Assembly (NCBI GenBank): GCA_965242855.1
Contig: OZ251509.1
Span: 3,500,171 to 3,564,170 of the forward strand
Reading direction: 5' to 3'
From: WTGU01 sp965242855
GTDB taxonomy: Bacteria; Pseudomonadota; Alphaproteobacteria; UBA828
DNA length: 64,000 nt
In this document: piece by piece, positions 62,821-64,000 of the stretch
Layout: each line of letters begins with the position of its first letter
How positions within the stretch are numbered: position 1 is the stretch's first letter
The notes under the pieces: model-generated
The model's input: the letters and a program-made list of their open reading frames with translations, nothing else
What the model was told of the DNA's origin: nothing
The model's database searches: none
Made by a program: the position numbers and the translations under genes

Positions 62821-64000
62821 TCAGCCGCCCATCTTGAGCGCGGCGAGGAAGGCTTCCTGCGGGATTTCGACGTTGCCGACCTGGCGCATGCGCTTCTTGC
62901 CCTTCCGCTGCTTGTCCAGCAGTTTGCGTTTGCGCGAGACGTCCCCACCGTAGCATTTCGCGAGCACGTCCTTGCGCAGCGGGCTCACCGTCTCGCGGGC
63001 GACGACCCGGCCGCCGATCGCCGCCTGGATGGCGATCTTGAACAACTGCCGTGGAATCAGCTCCTTCAACCGGACGCACAGGGCCCTGCCGCGCTTCTCG
63101 GCCTGGCTCCTGTGCGCGATCAGCGCGAGCGCGTCCACCGGCTCCCCGTTGATGAGGATGGCCAGCTTGACCAGGTCGCTCTCGCGGTAATCCTCGAGCC
63201 GGTAGTCGAAGCTCGCATAGCCCCGCGAGGTCGATTTCAGGCGGTCGTAGAAATCGAACACGACCTCGTTGAGCGGCAACCGGTAGACCACCATGGCGCG
63301 GTTTCCGGCATAGGTGAGATCGACCTGGAGGCCGCGTTTCTCTTCGCACAGCGCGAGCACGCCGCCGAGATGGCGGTCCGGCACCAGGATGGTGGCGCGG
63401 ATCCAGGGCTCGGCGACGGCGGCGATCCGCGTCGCGTCGGGCATGTCGGCCGGATTGTGCAAGGAGAGTCGCCGGCCATCGGTCAGCGCCACGCGGTAGA
63501 TCACGCTCGGTGCCGTCGCGACGAGATCGAGAGCGAACTCGCGCTCCAGGCGCTCCTGCACGATCTCGAGATGGAGCAGCCCGAGGAAGCCGCAGCGGAA
63601 GCCGAAGCCGAGCGCCGGCGAGGTTTCAGCATCGTAATGGAAGCTCGAATCGTTGAGCCTGAGTTTGGCGAGGCCTTCGCGCAACCGCTCGTAGTCGCTG
63701 GATTCGACCGGGAACAGGCCACAGAAGACGACGGGAACGCTGGGCCGGAAGCCGGGAAGCGCCGCCGCCGTCGGCCGGCGTGCGGACGTGATCGTATCGC
63801 CCACCTCGCAGTCGGCGACGTCCTTGATGGCGGCCGTGATGAAACCGATCTCGCCCGGCCCCAGGCCGTCCGCGAGGGCCTTCTTCGGCGTGAACACGCC
63901 GACCCGCTCGACCTCGTGTGTGGCGCCGGACGCCATCATACGGATGCCCAGGCGCGGCGAGAGCCGGCCGTCCAGCACGCGGACCAGGATCACCACGCCC
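62821..64000 (-). CDS. lepA: Elongation factor 4 (LepA), C-terminal part, 5' end outside window
   Basis: The frame covers about 393 residues and continues past the window edge. It has GEIGFITAAIKDVADCEVGD, LNDSSFHYDAETSPALGFGF RCGFLGLLHLEI-type domain IV sequence, and the LepA-specific C-terminal domain: RVVARETVSPLRKDVLAK, CYGGDVSRKRKLLDKQ and GKKRMRQVGNVEIPQEAFL. LepA is a ribosome-bound GTPase that acts on translation under stress. The end is convergent with the small membrane protein gene. Confidence 0.97.
   Translation of the reverse strand, partial: GVVILVRVLDGRLSPRLGIRMMASGATHEVERVGVFTPKKALADGLGPGEIGFITAAIKDVADCEVGDTITSARRPTAAALPGFRPSVPVVFCGLFPVESSDYERLREGLAKLRLNDSSFHYDAETSPALGFGFRCGFLGLLHLEIVQERLEREFALDLVATAPSVIYRVALTDGRRLSLHNPADMPDATRIAAVAEPWIRATILVPDRHLGGVLALCEEKRGLQVDLTYAGNRAMVVYRLPLNEVVFDFYDRLKSTSRGYASFDYRLEDYRESDLVKLAILINGEPVDALALIAHRSQAEKRGRALCVRLKELIPRQLFKIAIQAAIGGRVVARETVSPLRKDVLAKCYGGDVSRKRKLLDKQRKGKKRMRQVGNVEIPQEAFLAALKMGG

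Overview
This 64 kb window is chromosomal DNA of a very GC-rich, Gram-negative bacterium, most likely an alphaproteobacterium of the Rhodospirillales type. The signs are the mix of catabolic genes (family III CoA transferase, two hydantoinase/oxoprolinase HyuA-HyuB pairs, dipeptide-type ABC transporter, PQQ sugar dehydrogenase, GFA and VOC proteins), ErpA, a CIRCE-controlled groES-groEL operon, and a lipoprotein signal peptide on an autotransporter protease. I cannot name a genus. High GC keeps all six frames open, so many long open frames here are antisense artefacts. Several starts are GTG or TTG, and one or two may be rarer codons.

Layout. 1-2.7 kb: the end of a one-polypeptide restriction-modification enzyme of the Type ISP kind. 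3.1-10.6 kb: a minus-strand operon with a D-threonine-aldolase-like enzyme, a peptide-type ABC importer (ATPase, binding protein, permease, permease-ATPase fusion) and a lipoprotein. 10.7-13.5 kb: CoA transferase plus acyl-CoA carboxylase carboxyltransferase. 13.5-16.3 kb: a subtilisin-like autotransporter, preceded by a C14 tract and currently split by a perfect 22-bp tandem duplication, then a small repeat-bearing lipoprotein. 16.4-21.4 kb: VOC protein, two PLP aminotransferases, PQQ sugar dehydrogenase and an enolase-superfamily dehydratase. 21.5-27.7 kb: a HAD plus menorin-like fusion, a DUF1640-like protein, an M19 dipeptidase homologue lacking metal ligands, VOC, GFA, xthA, erpA and a nitroreductase. 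27.7-35.4 kb: tRNA-Asn, nucleoside hydrolase, VWA-like and J-domain proteins, then a sugar-nucleotide block (galU, ugd, phosphohexomutase) and a SPOR-tailed DD-carboxypeptidase. 35.4-40.6 kb: HyuB-HyuA, tRNA-Arg and an aminotransferase.

The accessory stretch runs from 40.8 to 54.3 kb. At 40.9-43.6 kb is a remnant of a Mu-like phage head module in which two head-morphogenesis-like genes carry C-terminal effector domains (an ADP-ribosyltransferase and a PBECR-type nuclease). Two SDR enzymes, a DUF2182 membrane protein and an amidase follow. At 48.5-54.3 kb is a defence-like island: a membrane-anchored protein with 11-residue repeats, a small zinc-ribbon protein, an Ala-rich protein, a 21-bp direct-repeat array, an MmeI-type restriction-modification gene with a one-base frameshift, and an unusually AT-rich AlbA/Schlafen-type gene.

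54.5-64 kb returns to core functions: groEL-groES with CIRCE, a second HyuB-HyuA pair, a DUF1640-like fragment beside a second hendecad-repeat membrane protein, tRNA-Ser, a small membrane protein and the 3' part of lepA. Two families of intergenic palindromes recur through the window: a REPIN-like pair of inverted repeats (three sites) and a GC-rich hairpin (five sites, two of them at the broken 5' sides of the phage genes).
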